DNA from: Betaproteobacteria bacterium
Lineage (GTDB): Bacteria > Pseudomonadota > Gammaproteobacteria > Burkholderiales > Casimicrobiaceae
Length of the DNA: 64,000 nucleotides
Assembly: GCA_013298695.1 (NCBI GenBank)
Contig: JAAFIS010000004.1
Location: forward strand, 297,739 to 361,738
Direction of reading: 5' to 3'
In this document: piece after piece, positions 17,251 through 26,490 of the stretch
How positions within the stretch are numbered: the stretch's first letter is position 1
Layout: the number at the start of each line of letters is the position of its first letter
Translations under genes and position numbers: made by a program
The notes under the pieces: generated by a model
The model's input: only the letters and a program-made list of their open reading frames with translations
Databases searched by the model: none
What the model was told of the DNA's origin: nothing

Positions 17251-19818
17251 ATGAGCAAAACATTAGTTATCGCCGAAAAACCGTCTGTTGCGACCGATAT
17301 TGCAAAGGCCTTGGGCGTAAAAAAAGATGGCGACTACTTTGAAAACGACGACTATGTGATCTCGTCTGCGGTCGGTCATCTCGTTGAAATTGGCGAGCCG
17401 GAAGAAGAGGAAGTTAAGCGCGGCAAATGGACGTTTGCGAAGCTGCCGGTGATTCCCTCACATTTCGAATTAAAGCCCATCGAGAAAACTGCGGATCGAC
17501 TTCGCTTACTCACCAAGCTCATCAAACGCAAAGACGTGACCGCGCTAGTGAACGCCTGCGACGCGGGGCGCGAAGGCGAGTTAATCTTCCGTCTGATTCA
17601 GCAACACGCGAAAGCGAAGCAACCCGTTAAGCGGCTCTGGCTGCAGTCGATGACGCAAACCGCGATCCGCGACGGCTTTGATCGACTGCGCAGTGACGAA
17701 GAGTTGCAGGGGCTCGCCGATGCGGCACGTTGCCGCTCAGAAGCCGATTGGCTGGTGGGCATTAACGGCACCCGCGCGATGACCGCGTTCAACACGAAGA
17801 GCGGCGGTTTTCACTTAACGACGGTCGGTCGCGTGCAGACGCCAACGCTTGCGATCATGGTTGAGCGCGAAGAAAAAATTCGCAAATTCAAGCCGCGTAC
17901 GTATTTTGAGATTCACGCCACATTTGATGCGAAAGCGGGTGAATACGCTGGTCGTTGGTTCGACGAAAAATTCAAAAAAGGCGACGATGAACATGCGCGC
18001 GCGGAGCGGATGTTTGACTCTCCAGATGCGAAAACACCTGACGCTGAAGGCCGCGCAAAAGCAATCGCTGCGAAATGTTTAGGCAAACTCGGTGTTGTTG
18101 AAGAAGAAAGCAAACCGACAACGCAAGCGCCGCCGCTGCTCTACGACTTAACGAGTTTGCAGCGCGAAGCAAACTCACGTTTTGGTTTTTCTGCTCGCAC
18201 GACGCTCTCGCTCGCGCAGGCGCTCTATGAAAAACACAAAGTGCTTACCTATCCGCGAACGGATGCGCGCGCGCTGCCTGAGGATTACGTGCAAACGGTC
18301 GGGCAAACGCTCGAAGTGCTCGAAGAGACCAACCGCTACGGCAGTTTCGCTCGCGAAATTCGCACCAAGAAATACATTCGACCCACGAACAAGCGCGTAT
18401 TCGACAACTCAAAAATTTCTGATCACTTCGCAATCATTCCGACGCTGCAACTTCCGAAGTCGCTGAATGAAATCGAAGAAAAGTTGTACGACTTGGTCGT
18501 GAAGCGCTTCCTCGCGGTGTTTTTCCCGTCGGCAGAGTTTCAGCAGACAACGCGAATCACCCGCGTGGAAGGCGAAGCGTTTAAGAGCGAAGGTAAAGTG
18601 CTCGTGAACGCGGGTTGGCTCGCGGTGTATGGCAAAGAAGTCGATTCCGAAGAAACTGGAAATCTGACGCCGGTTGCCGCCGGTGAAAAGCCGAAAGCGA
18701 GCGACGTTAACGCGAAAGAATTGCAAACCAAGCCGCCCGCGCGCTACAGCGAGGCCACCTTGCTCTCCGCGATGGAGGGCGCAGGCAAGCTCATCGATGA
18801 TGAAGAGCTGCGCGCTGCGATGCAGGAAAAAGGTCTCGGCACGCCGGCAACCCGCGCCTCGATCATTGAAGGTTTGATTCTTCAAAACTACATCATTCGC
18901 GAAGACAAAGCGCTCAAACCTACGCCGCAAGCTTTTTCCCTGATCACCCTGCTGAAAGGGCTGGACGTTCCTGAACTAACCCAACCTGAGATGACGGCAA
19001 ATTGGGAGACTGGCTTAGCAAGGATGGAGCGTGGCGAGATGAGCCGTGAGAAATTCATGGCTGAAATCGTCGACATGGCGAAAAACATCGTCGCGCGGGC
19101 AAAAGGCTTTGAGAGCGATACCGTGCCGGGCGATTTCTCCGATTTGCAAACGCCGTGTCCGAAATGCGGCTCACAAATTAAAGAGAACTATAAAAAATTC
19201 GCGTGTACCAAGTGCGAGTTTGGCTTCTGGAAAATTCTTGCGAGTCGCCAGCTCTCGGTCGAAGAAGCCGAAACGCTCATCCGCGATAAGAAAGTGGAAA
19301 ACCTTGAAGGCTTCCGCTCGAAATTGGGCCGCACCTTTAATGCAAATTTGAAACTCAATGACGCGTTCGAAATTGAGTTTTACTGGGAAGACAACGACAA
19401 GCTAGGTGAGGGCGCGGATCCGATTGATTTCTCCACGATGACCGCGATCGGCAAATGTCCAAAATGCGGCAGCGGCGTATTCGAAACTGACACTGCCTAC
19501 ATCTGCGAAGTCGCGGCGAAGAAAGAAAAGCCGCGCAAATGTGATTTCCGTTCCGGCCGCACGATCCTGCAGCAATCGATTGAGCCAGAACAAATGGTGA
19601 AGTTGTTGAACGAAGGAAAAACCGATCTGCTCACGCAGTTTGTTTCAACGCGCACGAAGCGCCCATTCAAAGCATTTTTAATTTTGGAGCGTAAGAAGGA
19701 TGAAGTCAAAGTAGGTTTTGACTTCCCGCCGCGTGAACCGAAAGAGCCAAAATCCGCGTCGAAAGCAGCGGGCGCGAAGAGTTCAAAAACAGCCGCGAAA
19801 TCCGCCGCGAAGAAGTGA
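17251..19818 (+). CDS. topB: DNA topoisomerase III
   Basis: An 855-aa type IA topoisomerase. The Toprim domain begins at the N-terminus (TLVIAEKPSVA) with NACDAGREGELIF near residue 105. The active-site tyrosine is in VLTYPRTDARALP near residue 333. Two C-terminal zinc-ribbon-like segments follow: CPKCG...CTKCEFGF near residue 635 and CPKCGSG...CDF near residue 735. The last 30 residues are Lys/Ala/Ser-rich. Such enzymes decatenate DNA and resolve recombination intermediates. The ATG at 17251 begins exactly at the conserved N-terminus; a longer frame from 17146 overlaps dprA and is unlikely. Its TGA overlaps the GTG of the next gene. Confidence 0.93.
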   Translation: MSKTLVIAEKPSVATDIAKALGVKKDGDYFENDDYVISSAVGHLVEIGEPEEEEVKRGKWTFAKLPVIPSHFELKPIEKTADRLRLLTKLIKRKDVTALVNACDAGREGELIFRLIQQHAKAKQPVKRLWLQSMTQTAIRDGFDRLRSDEELQGLADAARCRSEADWLVGINGTRAMTAFNTKSGGFHLTTVGRVQTPTLAIMVEREEKIRKFKPRTYFEIHATFDAKAGEYAGRWFDEKFKKGDDEHARAERMFDSPDAKTPDAEGRAKAIAAKCLGKLGVVEEESKPTTQAPPLLYDLTSLQREANSRFGFSARTTLSLAQALYEKHKVLTYPRTDARALPEDYVQTVGQTLEVLEETNRYGSFAREIRTKKYIRPTNKRVFDNSKISDHFAIIPTLQLPKSLNEIEEKLYDLVVKRFLAVFFPSAEFQQTTRITRVEGEAFKSEGKVLVNAGWLAVYGKEVDSEETGNLTPVAAGEKPKASDVNAKELQTKPPARYSEATLLSAMEGAGKLIDDEELRAAMQEKGLGTPATRASIIEGLILQNYIIREDKALKPTPQAFSLITLLKGLDVPELTQPEMTANWETGLARMERGEMSREKFMAEIVDMAKNIVARAKGFESDTVPGDFSDLQTPCPKCGSQIKENYKKFACTKCEFGFWKILASRQLSVEEAETLIRDKKVENLEGFRSKLGRTFNANLKLNDAFEIEFYWEDNDKLGEGADPIDFSTMTAIGKCPKCGSGVFETDTAYICEVAAKKEKPRKCDFRSGRTILQQSIEPEQMVKLLNEGKTDLLTQFVSTRTKRPFKAFLILERKKDEVKVGFDFPPREPKEPKSASKAAGAKSSKTAAKSAAKK

Positions 19819-20900
19819 GCCGGAAGAAAGCGAATTTCACGATTCGACGCGCAGAGGCGCAAGACGCCAAAGCGCTGGCTGCGCTTTTTTCCGACGCGGC
19901 GATGCTGCATTTCACCGATGTGCCGCCTCATTCAGGCGTGGTGTATTGGGAAAAACGACTCGCGGAATATGCAGACGCCGCACATCTGCCGCTCGTTGCG
20001 TTGATTGAAGGCGAGATCATCGCGATCTCGTTGCTCAAAGGTTGGCCACATCACATTCGTCGCAAACATCAAGCGGAGTTAACGCTGCTTGCAGTCAAGC
20101 CGGCACATCGTAAGCAGGGCGTTGGTCGCGCGCTCGTAAACGCATGCGTGAACGCGTGCGACGATTGGATGAATGTGCGTCGCATCGAAGTGGCGATTGA
20201 CGAGAGCGCGCCGCTTGCAAAGTTTTATTCAAGCTTTGGGTTTCAGAACGAAGGCGTATGCGCGAAAGCGAAAGCGCATGAGCAGCGATACGGTGACATG
20301 CGTGTGATGGCGCGCGTCAATTCGAAGAACATGCCTGCGCCCGCGTCGCCGCCACTTCTCATCGCGAGGCGAAAGAAAACAGCGCCCATCAAAATCACCG
20401 TTCGCGCTGCGACGCCCGACGACTCTGAAGGGTTTGCAGCGGTGTTTTCTACACGCGGCGCGGCGAATGGTACTTTGCAGCACCCGTATACGTCTACTGA
20501 AATTTGGCGAGCACGATTGTCGAGCAATGTGTCGACGCGCGAATGTGTGTTTGTCGCGTTAGTGAGTGGCCGAATTGTTGGAAATGCAGGCGTCCACCCC
20601 GTCTCTGAAAACCCTCGCGAGAAACATGTTTGCGGCATCGGCATTTCCGTCATGGACGGCTATCAAAGTCGCGGCGTTGGACGCGTCTTGATGAATGCAT
20701 GTCTTGATTTCACGGATCAATTTGCGAACTACTCGCGCGTGGAATTGACTGTTCATGCAGACAATGCCCGCGCCGTCAAGCTCTACGAATCACTCGGCTT
20801 CGTCACTGAAGGTCGGCATCGCGATTTTTCGTTTCGAGAAGGCGGTTATGTTGATGCGCTGTTTATGGCGCGCGTATCAAACGCGCTCGCCAACGCTTAG
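19815..20900 (+). CDS. Tandem-GNAT acetyltransferase
   Basis: A 361-aa protein with two complete GNAT folds. The first covers about residues 5-170 with the acetyl-CoA loop RKQGVGRALV. The second covers about 195-355 with QSRGVGRVLM and a typical ...ARAVKLYESLGF motif B. The linker (about residues 175-193) is Pro/Arg/Lys-rich. The acceptor is unknown; candidates are an amine on a small molecule or protein N-terminus. The start is a GTG that overlaps the topB TGA by 4 bp, so it is translationally coupled to topB, an unusual partner. The two domains look diverged rather than recently duplicated. Confidence 0.85.
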   Translation: MSRKKANFTIRRAEAQDAKALAALFSDAAMLHFTDVPPHSGVVYWEKRLAEYADAAHLPLVALIEGEIIAISLLKGWPHHIRRKHQAELTLLAVKPAHRKQGVGRALVNACVNACDDWMNVRRIEVAIDESAPLAKFYSSFGFQNEGVCAKAKAHEQRYGDMRVMARVNSKNMPAPASPPLLIARRKKTAPIKITVRAATPDDSEGFAAVFSTRGAANGTLQHPYTSTEIWRARLSSNVSTRECVFVALVSGRIVGNAGVHPVSENPREKHVCGIGISVMDGYQSRGVGRVLMNACLDFTDQFANYSRVELTVHADNARAVKLYESLGFVTEGRHRDFSFREGGYVDALFMARVSNALANA

Positions 20901-20916
20901 CCCTACTTAGAAGCTT

Positions 20917-21987
20917 ATGACCGAATCCGCCGTTCTCTTCTCACGTAACGACGCCGTTGCCATCGCAACGCTTAATCGTCCGAAACAACTCAACGCGCTC
21001 ACACTAGAAATGTGCCAGCTGCTCGGCAAGCAATTACATGCGTGGGCCAACGATGAATCGGTGCAATGCGTAGTATTGAATGCCGCTGGTGAAAAAGGAT
21101 TTTGCGCGGGCGGTGACGTCGCTGAAGTGATTCGTCACCTGCGTGCCGGCGGCGACGATCGTTATGTTTACGGCGACGCATTTTTCACCACCGAATACGC
21201 GCTTGATTTATTGATTCACACGTTCCCAAAGCCGATCATCGCGCTATCACACGGCGTTTGTATGGGCGGCGGCGTCGGATTGATCGCAGGTGCGAGCCAT
21301 CGCGTGTTCGTTGAAGGCTCGAAGATTGCGATGCCGGAAATTCACATTGGGCTCTTCCCTGATGTCGGCGGCGGTTACTTTTTGAATCTCTTGCCCGATG
21401 GTATCGGCGCGCTGATGGCGCTCACTGGAATGATTGTGACCGAGGGCGACGCGATGCACGCGGGGCTTGCTGATTTTGTAATCGCGCCTGAGCAGCAAAG
21501 CCGCGTGATCGACACCCTCGTCACACTTGACTGGACCGATGATTCCGTTACCAATCACTCGCTCGTCACCGATACGCTCGGTGCGATGGAAGACGTGGAA
21601 GGCGATCCGCCGAGCGAACTTGCTGCGCATGCAGACGCCACGCGCGCGCTCGCAACCAGCGCAACGGTCATCGAGTATCGAGGCGCGCTCAATACGCTCG
21701 CCACGCGCGAGGCGTACTTCGCGAGCGCAGCTAAAAATCTGGCACAGGGTTCGCCGACCGCGGCGCACGTCACGTTTGAATATTTGCGTCGCGCACGCGG
21801 CCTCGCAATTGACGAAGTGCTCGCGATGGATCTCGTTCTTGCGAAACAATTTCAGCGACATCATGATTTCAGCGAAGGGGTTCGCGCGCTGCTAATCGAT
21901 AAAGACAGATCGCCGAAATGGGTACCGAGTGGCTGGCATGAAATCAACGACGCGTTGGTTAACGCGCACTTCGAAGTTGGCTCATAA
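20917..21987 (+). CDS. Enoyl-CoA hydratase/isomerase family, HIBYL-CoA hydrolase-like
   Basis: A 356-aa crotonase-fold protein. The oxyanion-hole segments GFCAGGDV (near residue 65) and GVCMGGGVGL (near residue 110) are present. The PEIHIGLFPDVGGGYFL block and the overall length of about 350 residues fit 3-hydroxyisobutyryl-CoA hydrolases rather than 260-aa enoyl-CoA hydratases. The reaction would be hydrolysis of 3-hydroxyisobutyryl-CoA in valine breakdown. It starts 16 bp after the tandem-GNAT gene and may share its transcript. No other valine-pathway gene is in the window. Confidence 0.8.
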   Translation: MTESAVLFSRNDAVAIATLNRPKQLNALTLEMCQLLGKQLHAWANDESVQCVVLNAAGEKGFCAGGDVAEVIRHLRAGGDDRYVYGDAFFTTEYALDLLIHTFPKPIIALSHGVCMGGGVGLIAGASHRVFVEGSKIAMPEIHIGLFPDVGGGYFLNLLPDGIGALMALTGMIVTEGDAMHAGLADFVIAPEQQSRVIDTLVTLDWTDDSVTNHSLVTDTLGAMEDVEGDPPSELAAHADATRALATSATVIEYRGALNTLATREAYFASAAKNLAQGSPTAAHVTFEYLRRARGLAIDEVLAMDLVLAKQFQRHHDFSEGVRALLIDKDRSPKWVPSGWHEINDALVNAHFEVGS

Positions 21988-22074
21988 CTTTCACCGTTTG
22001 TGCTCGTTAACACTTGGCTAAAAGCCTGTAAACACGGATTAGCGAAAAAATAAAAAAACGTGCATTTACCCCAT

Positions 22075-22105
22075 GTTAATTGGGCGTTAACGGGTAAAGC
22101 TACTA
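22075..22105 (-). repeat. AT-rich palindromic element copy (cyanophycinase 3' end)
   Basis: TTAATTGGGCGTTAACG at 22077-22093 is followed by AAAGCTACTATT. The CTA at 22103-22105 is the cyanophycinase stop codon. The left arm is the imperfect ACCCCATG. Confidence 0.55.
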
Positions 22106-23368
22106 TTCGATTTGGTACAGCGGAATAGGTAATCGAATCGGTTTCACCTCAAGCTCAACGCCCTGCACCGAATAGCGCGCGCGGCCTTTTTCGATTCGCA
22201 AGAAGCCGCGTGTTTCCGCTCCCTTGCGAAATGAAAACTCGAACCCTAGCGAACGATTCCGGTGCGTTGGCGCGGGTAGCGCGAGCCCAACAACTTCTTT
22301 CTGTGTGTTGTCTACCAGTGTCGTGAGTAGGTCGACCAGAATGTTTTTTCCGAGCACGTCGGCATACCACCTCGGCTCGTCAAATTCAGGCGTGAAATTC
22401 GCGTCAAGATGATTGAGCACGCTGCCGGCAGTTTTGAACGGTGACACCGCTAACAACTTGTTGCGCAAGTCAAAACGATCGCCGCGCTCAAGATAGCTGA
22501 TGCGCGCACCTTTCAAGTTGAACGTCTTTTTAGCGGCGTCTTGCGTCGCTTTCGCAGTGTCGATGATGATCACACCGCTTGCGCCCAGAACGTGCATCGT
22601 GTGATCGGCATCGACCCACACCGCTGTGTTCTCATCAACGCCAACACCCAGCGTTACTTTTGCTGCGACCATCGCAGGCAGCATGCGCGCAAAGCGACCG
22701 CGCGCCAGAACGTGTTGATCGACGAAAACGTCATCGCCAATGAAACCAAGACCATGCGCAATGTCGCGCCCCGGCTGTACGCCTTCTTGCAGTACGCGCA
22801 GCACATCCGGTGGTTCATAAAACATCGTGCGACTCATGATCGCTGCGCCCGCGCTCGTGCCCGCGAGCACACCGCCGCGCATGTGAACGTCGCGGATCGC
22901 CGTAAGGAGTGCACTCTCTGAGCCGTCTGCGCGCACCAGCGTTTGCGTGATTCGGCTCTGGTCGCCGCCATTGAAAAAGACGCCACCCGCATTGGCCACA
23001 CGAGAGGCGATTTCGGTATCTTCGGCATCGCGTTTCACGTCACGGTTCGCGAGTCGCGGAGCAGCAGGCACAAAAAACGGCGTTGCGCCGTATCGACTGA
23101 GGATCTCGATCGTACGCTTCGCCGAACTTTCGGGATTGCCTGCTGCTGCCGCGATCACCGCGATTGATGCACCCTTGCCCCCTGCAAGCGCAACAATTTT
23201 TTGCCAAATGTCTTCGGTATCGGGATGGATCGCACCACCCATAATCACCAATGAACCATTCACCTTCTTTTTCTCCGCATTTAACTGTGTGGTCTGGCCG
23301 AACGCGGCGCCGATGTAAATCAGCGGTACCACCAGCGCACACAGTAATGTTTTTCTACCCAAGCGCAT
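22103..23368 (-). CDS. Cyanophycinase, secreted (CphE-like)
   Basis: A 421-aa S51-family serine peptidase that splits cyanophycin (multi-L-arginyl-poly-L-aspartate) into beta-Asp-Arg dipeptides. A signal peptide occupies residues 1-24 (hydrophobic core LLCALVVPLIYIGAAFG), so it acts outside the cytoplasm. The family core is SLVIMGGAIHP, FFNGGDQSRITQ, and the nucleophile serine in AGTSAGAAIMS near residue 173, with DQHVLARGRFARM after it. The size and export signal match the extracellular CphE group rather than the roughly 270-aa cytoplasmic CphB. It follows the TonB-receptor gene on the same strand, with a hairpin between them. No cyanophycin synthetase is in the window, so scavenging is more likely than turnover of an internal reserve. 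Confidence 0.88.
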   Translation of the reverse strand: MRLGRKTLLCALVVPLIYIGAAFGQTTQLNAEKKKVNGSLVIMGGAIHPDTEDIWQKIVALAGGKGASIAVIAAAAGNPESSAKRTIEILSRYGATPFFVPAAPRLANRDVKRDAEDTEIASRVANAGGVFFNGGDQSRITQTLVRADGSESALLTAIRDVHMRGGVLAGTSAGAAIMSRTMFYEPPDVLRVLQEGVQPGRDIAHGLGFIGDDVFVDQHVLARGRFARMLPAMVAAKVTLGVGVDENTAVWVDADHTMHVLGASGVIIIDTAKATQDAAKKTFNLKGARISYLERGDRFDLRNKLLAVSPFKTAGSVLNHLDANFTPEFDEPRWYADVLGKNILVDLLTTLVDNTQKEVVGLALPAPTHRNRSLGFEFSFRKGAETRGFLRIEKGRARYSVQGVELEVKPIRLPIPLYQIE

Positions 23369-23410
23369 GACAATTCACAATGGTGTTTACAGGCCGCAGT
23401 CGGCGTTAAG

Positions 23411-23434
23411 AAAAAGGCGGCTCGCGCCGCCTCC
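23411..23434 (-). terminator. Hairpin with U-run between receptor and cyanophycinase genes
   Basis: Read on the minus strand, AGGCGG and CCGCCT pair around a 6-nt loop and are followed by TTTTTC. It lies just after the TonB-receptor stop and before the cyanophycinase start, so it would terminate or attenuate transcription into the cyanophycinase gene. Confidence 0.7.
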
Positions 23435-23457
23435 CTCCAGCATGTTGTCAACTCGCG

Positions 23458-26223
23458 CTAGAACGAGTAGCTCACGCGAGCATAGTAGTAGCGACCTCTC
23501 GGGTCGGTATAGGTAGGATCATACGTTGCTAGGAAGTAGTACGCTTGGTTCGAAAACGGCGGCGCCGTGTTGGCCAGATTGAGCACGCCGCCCGACACCT
23601 TGAGCTTCTTGGAAGCTTGCCACGATCCTGTGAGATCCCAAATCGAGTAGGCCTTCACGCGCCGCGATGGCAGCAGTGCATCGGAGACCGGATCGTACGT
23701 TGTGTTTTGATCGGTGTAGGCCGAAGAAAACTGGTTGGCGAGTGTTAAGCCGACGCTGCCGTAGTCCCATCCCAGCGATATGCGATGACGCCAGCGCTGG
23801 ATCACCTGGTCGTTAAGAAATACGCCGAGGTTGCTGCGGTATTGTTCGAGCGGCCCGAACTGGCGGTCATACTTCAACACCAGCGTGCCGCTGATCCCGG
23901 CGCTGAATTTGCCGAGCGACGTTGCCGCGCCACGCCAGTCAGCTGCGATATCAAGGCCAGAGGTTTTTAGACGCCCCTGATTTTCTTTCTGCAGAATGAT
24001 GTTGGAGATGAAACCGTCACGATCACGTTGAATGTAGCGGCCGTTGTATTTCTCTGGGCTCTCAACGATGATTTGTTCACCCAACGTACTGATCACATCT
24101 TTCTTGCCAATGTTCCAGTAGTCGAGCGCGAAACTCCACGTACGATTCGGCTCGAATACGCCGCCGACTGAAAACTGCGTTGACTTCTCAGGCTTTAAGT
24201 TGGGGTTGCTGCGGCGCTCAACGGGCCACTGATCCGTACACAGATCGATGCTGCCCTCAGCGATCACGCACTGCGGGTCGGTGAGGAAGCTCGATGACGT
24301 GCCGAACGTGGTCGGACGCTTCAGATCGCTCAGCGACGGCGCACGGAAACCTGTGCCGGCAGAGCCACGCACAACAAACGCTGGACTCAGTTGCCAACGG
24401 AGTCCGGCTTTTGGATTGGTCGTGCTGCCTGCATCGTTGTAGCGGTCGTAGCGAATGGCAAATTGTCCTTCAAGCGATTTGGTGAACGGCGCATTGACTT
24501 CCGCGAACAAAGAAGCAACGTTGCGACGATCTCGCGTTGCCGTTAAATCAGTAGAGAGCCCCGAACTATCGCGGTCACCGGCGATGTTGTTGCTGAGTAG
24601 CAATTCCGAAGGCGTGAAGCTCGTGGTTTCACGGCGTGCTTCGCCACCCACGGCGATATTCAGATCACCGCCAGCGAGTGTCAACAACGGCTTCGATGCT
24701 TTGAAATCAAACGCCTCTGTGACGCCTTTAGATTTTCGCGCCTCGTCGTTGATCTTGATTGAATTGATGTAGTCGATGCCCGCTTGCGTGGACGGCCCGA
24801 ATGGATTGATGGTGCCGTTTCTCACACCAGCGTCAAATTTGTCGAACAGCACGTAGCCGTCAACGTACTTGTCGACCGCGCGGTTCTCAGCGCGGCTAAA
24901 CGCCATGTCGTATTCCCATCCTGAGGCCGTACCGGACGCACCGAGCACAAAGCGTTGCGCTTCGCTAGTCACTTCGTTAGTGCGATTACCGGCCTCGGTC
25001 ATTCGATAGCGAATGCCGCTGAAAGTTGTTGAGAGTCCAGGTGCGGTCAGCGCGTTGCGGTACGCGGTTGGTAGCAAGCTCACGGGAAGATTTCGGATGC
25101 GCTGCGGATTTGGGCTCAGCCGATACGTTGTTTCGGTGCGCGCTTGCAGGAGCTCAGCGAAAACAGAGTGGTCTGCGTTTACTTGAAACGTAGCGCGTCC
25201 GATTGCACTGAGCTTTAATGATTCAGGGTAGATCTCGGTGTCTTGCATGTAGTCATAGCTACATGCCAACGGACCGCCCGGACCTTCCGGCGCATATACC
25301 GTTGCCGGTGGATTGCAGCCTGGAGAGCTCGGATTAACGCGGGTTCGGGTGGCGCCTGCTGGTAGCAAGCCTGCGCTAATCAATGCAGCGCGCTGCGATG
25401 TAGAGATGTCGATGTTTGCGGGATACGTATTACTCGACATGAGTGCTGGTAGCGTCGATGCGAGCGGGCGATCACGCAGGAACTGCCGCTGCGTTGAGCG
25501 AAGCGAGTCAAGCTGCTGGATGTCGACTACGCCAAACACGTTGAAACGATCTTTGGCGAGATCGCCAAAGCCACCGCCTAGGGTGAGCGTTTTCTTACCC
25601 GCACCGCCTTCTTGCGTTGCGCCTACCGAGGCGCTGATGTCGGCACCTTGATAGTCTTTTCGCGTAATAAAGTTGATAACGCCACCGATTGCGTCGGTAC
25701 CGTAAATTGCGGACGCGCCGTCTTTGAGCACTTCAACGCGCTGGATCGCGCCGGCAGGTACGTTGTTCAGATCTACGCCCGCGTTGTCGCCCGGCGACGC
25801 GAAATTCGCTAGACGCCGACCATTGAGCAACACCAAGGTGCTCGAAACACCGATGCCGCGCAAGTTAGCGCCATTGAAACCGCGTTGACCTGAAGTTCCG
25901 TCGGTAATGCTTGCACCATCGGAAAGCGGCGCTGTGTTGGCGCTGATGTTTTTGAGCAGCTCGGCGGCCGTGCTCACACCCATCTTCTCGATGTCTTCCT
26001 TCTTGATGATCTGGACTGGCAACGCGGTTTCGGCGTCAATGCGCTTGATCGATGATCCGGTGACTTCGACACGCTCCAGCTTTTGACTTTCGCCCCCGGT
26101 CGTCTGCGCCCACGCGAGAACAGATGCACCTGCCGCAAGCGCGGCGACCGCGCGGCGAACTGCGCGTGAGGTTAAGGTTTCGACAAACAAATCGGTCTTT
26201 TTTTGCTGATGTTGAATGTGCAT
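23458..26223 (-). CDS. TonB-dependent receptor (putative cyanophycin-product importer)
   Basis: A 921-aa outer-membrane receptor. An N-terminal signal region (to about residue 40, ending LAWAQ) precedes a plug domain with LERVEVTGSSIKR, GFNGANLRGIG, TLVLLNGRRLA and VEVLKDGASAIYGTDAIGGVINFIT. A 22-strand barrel-type C-terminal region follows and ends in phenylalanine (YARVSYSF), as expected for BamA-assembled proteins. It is of the oligomer or peptide-type TonB receptor group rather than a clear siderophore receptor. Position between a cyanophycinase and a basic amino acid transporter suggests it imports cyanophycin fragments (inference). Its upstream gap carries several TTTGCAA boxes, one of them matching the site in front of the transporter operon. 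Confidence 0.85.
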   Translation of the reverse strand: MHIQHQQKKTDLFVETLTSRAVRRAVAALAAGASVLAWAQTTGGESQKLERVEVTGSSIKRIDAETALPVQIIKKEDIEKMGVSTAAELLKNISANTAPLSDGASITDGTSGQRGFNGANLRGIGVSSTLVLLNGRRLANFASPGDNAGVDLNNVPAGAIQRVEVLKDGASAIYGTDAIGGVINFITRKDYQGADISASVGATQEGGAGKKTLTLGGGFGDLAKDRFNVFGVVDIQQLDSLRSTQRQFLRDRPLASTLPALMSSNTYPANIDISTSQRAALISAGLLPAGATRTRVNPSSPGCNPPATVYAPEGPGGPLACSYDYMQDTEIYPESLKLSAIGRATFQVNADHSVFAELLQARTETTYRLSPNPQRIRNLPVSLLPTAYRNALTAPGLSTTFSGIRYRMTEAGNRTNEVTSEAQRFVLGASGTASGWEYDMAFSRAENRAVDKYVDGYVLFDKFDAGVRNGTINPFGPSTQAGIDYINSIKINDEARKSKGVTEAFDFKASKPLLTLAGGDLNIAVGGEARRETTSFTPSELLLSNNIAGDRDSSGLSTDLTATRDRRNVASLFAEVNAPFTKSLEGQFAIRYDRYNDAGSTTNPKAGLRWQLSPAFVVRGSAGTGFRAPSLSDLKRPTTFGTSSSFLTDPQCVIAEGSIDLCTDQWPVERRSNPNLKPEKSTQFSVGGVFEPNRTWSFALDYWNIGKKDVISTLGEQIIVESPEKYNGRYIQRDRDGFISNIILQKENQGRLKTSGLDIAADWRGAATSLGKFSAGISGTLVLKYDRQFGPLEQYRSNLGVFLNDQVIQRWRHRISLGWDYGSVGLTLANQFSSAYTDQNTTYDPVSDALLPSRRVKAYSIWDLTGSWQASKKLKVSGGVLNLANTAPPFSNQAYYFLATYDPTYTDPRGRYYYARVSYSF

Positions 26224-26300
26224 CGTGCAGCACCCCTAATGTGAATGAATGAAAGCGGCCGTTAGTTACAGGTCTTGATCTTCGTTTTCAAGGGAAACCG

Positions 26301-26321
26301 ATTTGCAAGTTGTTTTTCATT
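26301..26321. promoter_or_regulatory. Putative operator upstream of TonB-receptor gene
   Basis: Read on the minus strand this site is AATGAAAAACAACTTGCAAA plus T. It matches the site at 30803-30823 at 19 of 21 positions. It lies 78-98 bp upstream of the receptor start codon. The only local transcription regulator is the RpiR-family protein, which is the natural candidate to bind it (inference). Confidence 0.6.
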
Positions 26322-26330
26322 CTAAGAGAT

Positions 26331-26348
26331 ATGCAAATTTATTTGCAT
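26331..26348. promoter_or_regulatory. Perfect palindrome ATGCAAAT-TT-ATTTGCAT
   Basis: An 8-bp perfect inverted repeat with a 2-bp centre, close to the operator-like site at 26301. Further TTTGCAA-type half-sites occur at about 26359-26367 and 26385-26392. The clustering of TTTGCAA boxes in this gap argues for a real binding region controlling the receptor gene. Confidence 0.55.
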
Positions 26349-26490
26349 ATATTTTTCATTTGCAAATGACATTGCGTGTTGTCAGTTTGCAACGCTCAAT
26401 AATCGGGCATGCTCGATGCACGAGAATTGCGCAGAAAACGCAGGCGCGCGCGATCATCCGCTCGAAAACGGAGCGCAAAATCGTATGTAC

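Noticed and set aside
22071..22093. AT-rich palindromes as intrinsic terminators
   Set aside because: Stems are AT-rich in the centre and are not followed by a U-run in the copies examined, so they are reported as repeats rather than terminators.
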